Below are positions 13,510 through 16,411 of a stretch of DNA of 16,411 nt, piece after piece; position 1 is the stretch's first letter; every line of letters begins with the position of its first letter. This DNA is from Campylobacterales bacterium. GTDB taxonomy: Bacteria > Campylobacterota > Campylobacteria > Campylobacterales > Arcobacteraceae. Below the pieces are notes generated by a model. The model worked only from the letters and a program-made list of their open reading frames with translations. It was not told the origin of the DNA and did not search any database. The translations under genes were made by a program, and so were the position numbers. Where the stretch lies: the NCBI GenBank assembly GCA_019752775.1, contig JAIELU010000113.1, positions 1-16,411 of the forward strand, in the 5' to 3' direction.

Positions 13510-15468
13510 ATGCTTTTAAATGAATTAACTATAACCAATTACAAGTTTTCCGATTTAGTAGATGTAGTTGCATTTTCAAAAGTTTTAGACAATTTTTACG
13601 ATGCAACTGGAATTCCAAATGGCTTAATGGCAATAGATGGTGAAGTAATTTCTCAATCTGGATGGATAAATGTATGCGAAAACTTTCATAGAGTAAATCC
13701 TGAAAGTAAGAAATATTGTTTAAAAAGTAATTTCGAATTAATAAAAAATATAAATGAAGATGAAATTGCAACCTCTTTATGTAAAAATGGATTAATCGAT
13801 TATGCAACACCTATCATAATTAAAGGGCATAGATTAGCAACTCTATTTTTAGGGCAAGTTTTAATAGAATCACCTAATTTAGTATCTTTTGGAAAACAAA
13901 GTGAAAAATTTAATTTTGATAAAAAATCTTATATTGAAGCAATAAAAGAAGTTCCAATTGTTTCTAAAGAGAAAATTGAATCTTTAATGAAATGTATAGT
14001 TAGCATGGCTCAAATGTTAGCACAAAATGGTTTATCAAAAATAGAGCATAACGAACTTGAAAAGAGTTTACTTAATAGTAATAAAAAAGTAATACATTTA
14101 TCTGATATTTTAGATTTCTCTCCAAATGGGATTGGCTGGGCAAATAAAAAAGGAGAAATAGAATATCTTAATCACCAATTTACAAGATTATTTGGTTATG
14201 AAAAAGAAGATATTCCTACTTTAGATATATGGCTTAAAAAGGCTTTTCCAAATACAAGATATAGGCAAGAAAAAGTTAATCCCTGGTACAAAAACCTAGA
14301 AAATAGCTATGAAAATGCCATTTCATCTTCTGAACTTGAAGTAAATATAAAATGCAAAGATGGAATTTATCGACATGTACTTATTAGAGTTTCTTCAATT
14401 GCTGATAAAAAACTGTTTAATTTTAGTGATATTACAATTCACTGGAAAAGTGAACAAAGAAATAGAGCCCATGATAGAATTCTTGGTTTAGTTGCAAAAG
14501 GTGTTGAATTAAAAGATGTTTTAGAAGAAATATTACGAACTATTGAGTTTGAAGATTCAGATTCACTTTGTAGTATTTTATTATTGGATAAAGAAGGTAA
14601 CCATCTAATAAATAGTATTAAAAATAGACTTCCAAATTTTTATAATAATGCAATAGATGGTCTTGAAATAGGTGTGGGTATTGGTTCTTGTGGAACAGCT
14701 GCAATGATAAAAGAAAGAGTAATCATTGATGATATTATGACTCATAAATATTGGCAACCATATAAAGAAATTGCAAAACTAGCAAATCTTGGATCATGTT
14801 GGTCTGAACCAATAATAGCATCAAATGGAAAAGTTCTAGGAACATTTGCAATTTATCATAAAAATCCAAGTAAACCAAATGAATCAGATATTGAACGAAT
14901 CAATTTTGCAGCAAATATAGCTGCAATTGCCATAGAAAATAGAGATAATCGTATAGATTTGGAAAAACAAGCTTATACAGATTATCTAACTGGTTTAAAT
15001 AATCGACGCTCATTTATAGAACAAACAGAAATGGAGTTGCATAGAAAAGAAAGATATGGAAGCGAATTCTCTCTTATTATGTTTGATATAGACTATTTTA
15101 AATATATTAATGATAAATATGGACATAATACGGGTGATTTAGTTTTAAAAGAGATTGCAAATGTTTGTTATCTTATATTAAGAGAAGTTGATATTGCAGG
15201 TCGTATTGGAGGTGAAGAATTTGCTATTTTATTACCTGAAACAAATATTATCGAAGCTCAAAAAGTAGCTGAAAGATTAAGGGTTGCCATATCAAAAGCA
15301 AAAGTTCTTTCTTCTTTAGATGAAGAAGTTAAATTTGCCGCTTCATTTGGAGTTACATTTACAAATAATACAAATATACCGATAAACGAATTATTAAATC
15401 AAGCTGATACTGCTCTTTATAAAGCAAAAAATAGTGGTCGGAATAAAGTTGTTATTTATGAAAACTAA
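13510..15468 (+). CDS. Diguanylate cyclase with PocR, PAS and GAF sensor domains
   Basis: The 652-aa protein has no membrane segment and should be cytoplasmic. Residues about 14-165 form a PocR sensory domain (FSKVLDNFYDATGIPNGLMA, C56, C70, C91), a domain predicted in the literature to sense small hydrocarbon derivatives. A PAS domain (about 195-305, PNGIGWANKKGEIEYLNHQF) and a GAF domain (about 322-480, with GVGIGSCGTAAM) follow. The GGDEF domain runs from D491 (DYLTGLNNRRSF) to the end. The active-site motif GGEEF is at 567-571, and the product-inhibition I-site RxxD is present as R558-E-V-D561, exactly five residues before it. It should make c-di-GMP from two GTP in response to a ligand and be feedback inhibited. 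No EAL domain is present. It is transcribed alone from TATAAT at 13478; the ribosome site before the ATG is weak (AAAGAG). Confidence 0.93.
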   Translation: MLLNELTITNYKFSDLVDVVAFSKVLDNFYDATGIPNGLMAIDGEVISQSGWINVCENFHRVNPESKKYCLKSNFELIKNINEDEIATSLCKNGLIDYATPIIIKGHRLATLFLGQVLIESPNLVSFGKQSEKFNFDKKSYIEAIKEVPIVSKEKIESLMKCIVSMAQMLAQNGLSKIEHNELEKSLLNSNKKVIHLSDILDFSPNGIGWANKKGEIEYLNHQFTRLFGYEKEDIPTLDIWLKKAFPNTRYRQEKVNPWYKNLENSYENAISSSELEVNIKCKDGIYRHVLIRVSSIADKKLFNFSDITIHWKSEQRNRAHDRILGLVAKGVELKDVLEEILRTIEFEDSDSLCSILLLDKEGNHLINSIKNRLPNFYNNAIDGLEIGVGIGSCGTAAMIKERVIIDDIMTHKYWQPYKEIAKLANLGSCWSEPIIASNGKVLGTFAIYHKNPSKPNESDIERINFAANIAAIAIENRDNRIDLEKQAYTDYLTGLNNRRSFIEQTEMELHRKERYGSEFSLIMFDIDYFKYINDKYGHNTGDLVLKEIANVCYLILREVDIAGRIGGEEFAILLPETNIIEAQKVAERLRVAISKAKVLSSLDEEVKFAASFGVTFTNNTNIPINELLNQADTALYKAKNSGRNKVVIYEN

Positions 15469-15475
15469 AATATTT

Positions 15476-15490
15476 TAAAAGATTCTTTTA
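15476..15490. terminator. Short palindrome between convergent genes, possible bidirectional terminator
   Basis: TAAAAGA and TCTTTTA are perfect 7-bp arms around one T, spanning the 19-bp gap between the diguanylate cyclase stop and the minus-strand VOC gene stop and covering the latter. TTTTATTTG follows on the + strand. The stem is A/U-rich and has almost no loop, so it would be a weak terminator. Confidence 0.35.
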
Positions 15491-15871
15491 TTTGTAATTT
15501 GATAATTCAATCAAATTTAAATCAGGGTCTCTTAAATAAATAGAGTCAATTTCTCCATTTGCACCAGTTCTACTAACAATTCCTTCTTCAATAACAATAT
15601 TTAAACTCTCTATATAGTTTTTAGACTCAATTAAAGGTGTATCAATTATAAAACATAAATCTGCACTTCCATCTTTTGCATTAAATGCTTTTGGCTCAAA
15701 TTCACTTCCTATCTTGTGTAAATTAATCTTTTGATTTCCAAATTTTAAAGCAACTCTTATACCTTTAAAAATCTCTTTTTCCATACCTAAAACTTTTGTA
15801 TAAAAATCAACAGTTTTATCTATATCTTTAACCGTTAAAACTAGGTGGTCTAATCTATTTATTTTTATCAT
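15488..15871 (-). CDS. VOC (glyoxalase/bleomycin-resistance/dioxygenase) family protein
   Basis: The 127-aa protein has the two beta-alpha-beta-beta-beta modules of the vicinal-oxygen-chelate fold. It opens with the characteristic IKINRLDHLVLTVKDIDKTV and FYTKVLGMEK, and ends with YLRDPDLNLIELS. The probable metal ligands H9, H52 and E122 are all present, so it should be a metal-binding enzyme, but the substrate cannot be assigned; annotation pipelines often name close relatives 'VOC family virulence protein' without evidence for virulence. The start chosen gives the canonical N-terminus and overlaps the end of the upstream thioesterase gene by 17 bp. The ribosome site (AAAGAAA) is weak, so translation is probably coupled to the thioesterase gene. 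Confidence 0.88.
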   Translation of the reverse strand: MIKINRLDHLVLTVKDIDKTVDFYTKVLGMEKEIFKGIRVALKFGNQKINLHKIGSEFEPKAFNAKDGSADLCFIIDTPLIESKNYIESLNIVIEEGIVSRTGANGEIDSIYLRDPDLNLIELSNYK

Positions 15872-16313
15872 TATATTTCTTTTGTAACAATTCTAATTCA
15901 TCCAAAGTAACAGTCCAATGTTCAGTAAATAGATGATTTTCTAACTCTAATCTTATTTTATCAGGGATTTTAACAGATGTTTTTGTCTCAAAGTTATAAT
16001 GAATAAGAATACACTTCCCCGTTGTGCAAAGTTTTCCTTCTTGATAAACCGCATGGCATAATTCAATAGAAGAGTTACCAAGTTTTGTAACACCAGTTTT
16101 TACAAGAACTTCCTTACCCCAAAATACCTCTTTTAGGAAATCAAAAGAGCTATGAGCCATGATAAGATTCCACTCTTTGATATTTACCTTTGGCATAAAG
16201 ATATGAAATATTTCATCTCGTGCAGCTTCAAACCAGACCCCATAAGTGTTGTTATTAATATGCCCAAGAGCATCGGTTTCTAAAAATCTTGGTTTTATTA
16301 TTTCTGTGAACAT
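15855..16313 (-). CDS. Acyl-CoA thioesterase, hotdog fold (4HBT/YbgC-FcbC type)
   Basis: The 152-aa protein has the 4-hydroxybenzoyl-CoA thioesterase pattern: strand-turn LETDALGHINNNTYGVWFEA at 11-30 with the catalytic-type Asp14 and the HxNN turn before the long central helix, and then the sheet strands LVKTGVTKLGNSSIELCHAV and CILIHYNF. Members hydrolyse acyl-CoA thioesters; the chain length and physiological substrate cannot be read here. Standard hotdog monomers are 130-150 aa, so the gene is complete. GGAGA at 16320-16324 supports the ATG. It is the first gene of a two-gene minus-strand operon and its end overlaps the VOC gene by 17 bp. No Tol-Pal genes are adjacent, which weakens a YbgC assignment. 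Confidence 0.85.
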   Translation of the reverse strand: MFTEIIKPRFLETDALGHINNNTYGVWFEAARDEIFHIFMPKVNIKEWNLIMAHSSFDFLKEVFWGKEVLVKTGVTKLGNSSIELCHAVYQEGKLCTTGKCILIHYNFETKTSVKIPDKIRLELENHLFTEHWTVTLDELELLQKKYNDKNK

Positions 16314-16339
16314 TTATTTTCTCCAATTAAAAGGAGGAT

Positions 16340-16348
16340 AGTTTAACA
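16340..16348 (-). promoter_or_regulatory. Candidate extended -10 of the thioesterase-VOC operon
   Basis: The minus strand reads TG-T-TAAACT from 16348 to 16340, an extended -10 with two mismatches in the hexamer, 26 bp before the ATG. It lies in the left arm of an imperfect inverted repeat (TTTAACAAAA at 16342-16351, TTTTGTTTAAA at 16362-16372, one bulged base). Apart from this and the ribosome site I see nothing in 16314-16411. Confidence 0.35.
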
Positions 16349-16411
16349 AAAAGGGTTTATGTTTTGTTTAAAGATATTTGGAAGTTGTAGTAAGTATACA
16401 TAGTTTTCTAA

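Noticed and set aside
16359..16400. 13-aa + strand ORF after AAAAGGG at the window end
   Set aside because: It is very short, has a poor composition, and lies in the promoter region of the minus-strand thioesterase operon.
1..16411. Mobile element, phage, CRISPR or defence system
   Set aside because: No transposase, integrase, long terminal or regularly spaced repeats, or defence domain is seen; gene order and composition are uniform across the window.

Overview
The window is very AT-rich, Gram-negative-type chromosomal DNA. Its gene set points to the Arcobacter group of Campylobacterota (Arcobacter/Aliarcobacter): a LctP lactate permease beside a Helicobacter/Campylobacter-type two-[4Fe-4S] D-lactate dehydrogenase, a Cj1289-like SurA chaperone next to gatB, a short (~300 aa) GpsA, and promoters with strong TATAAT-like -10 boxes but no clear -35. 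This is an inference from protein families and base composition; no database search was run. I see no rRNA, tRNA, CRISPR array, IS element, integrase or phage gene. The window looks like ordinary core or near-core chromosome.

Layout. (1) 1-1115: the 3' end of a sensor histidine kinase, then an OmpR-type response regulator. (2) 1201-5989, a lactate module: lctP (L-lactate permease family), a 307-bp gap, then dld (946 aa, FAD plus two [4Fe-4S] plus CCG domains). The gap holds a hairpin, two in-frame small ORFs and a candidate promoter. Three ACATA/TCATA repeats at exactly 11-bp spacing sit just upstream of the lctP -10 box, which suggests that the adjacent response regulator controls lactate uptake. 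(3) 6062-10231, a tight + strand operon: SurA-like chaperone, gatB, gpsA and an acrylyl-CoA reductase (AcuI/YhdH) type MDR enzyme. A long hairpin containing a promoter lies in front of it. (4) 10240-11764, minus strand: an OmpA-C-domain protein followed by a membrane-anchored helix-hairpin-helix protein. (5) 11947-13164: a stand-alone GltD-like Fe-S/FAD/NADPH oxidoreductase. It meets an 86-aa unknown minus-strand gene tail to tail, with overlapping stop codons inside a bidirectional terminator. (6) 13510-15468: a PocR-PAS-GAF-GGDEF diguanylate cyclase with an intact active site and I-site. (7) 15488-16313, minus strand: a VOC-family protein and an overlapping hotdog thioesterase.

Functionally, the window combines a sensor-controlled lactate import and oxidation module that feeds the quinone pool, a housekeeping cluster (outer-membrane biogenesis, tRNA amidation, phospholipid precursor), cell-envelope proteins and c-di-GMP signalling. 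The observations most worth a second look are the response-regulator repeat array, the tandem small ORFs between lctP and dld, and the hairpin over the SurA-like ribosome-binding site.
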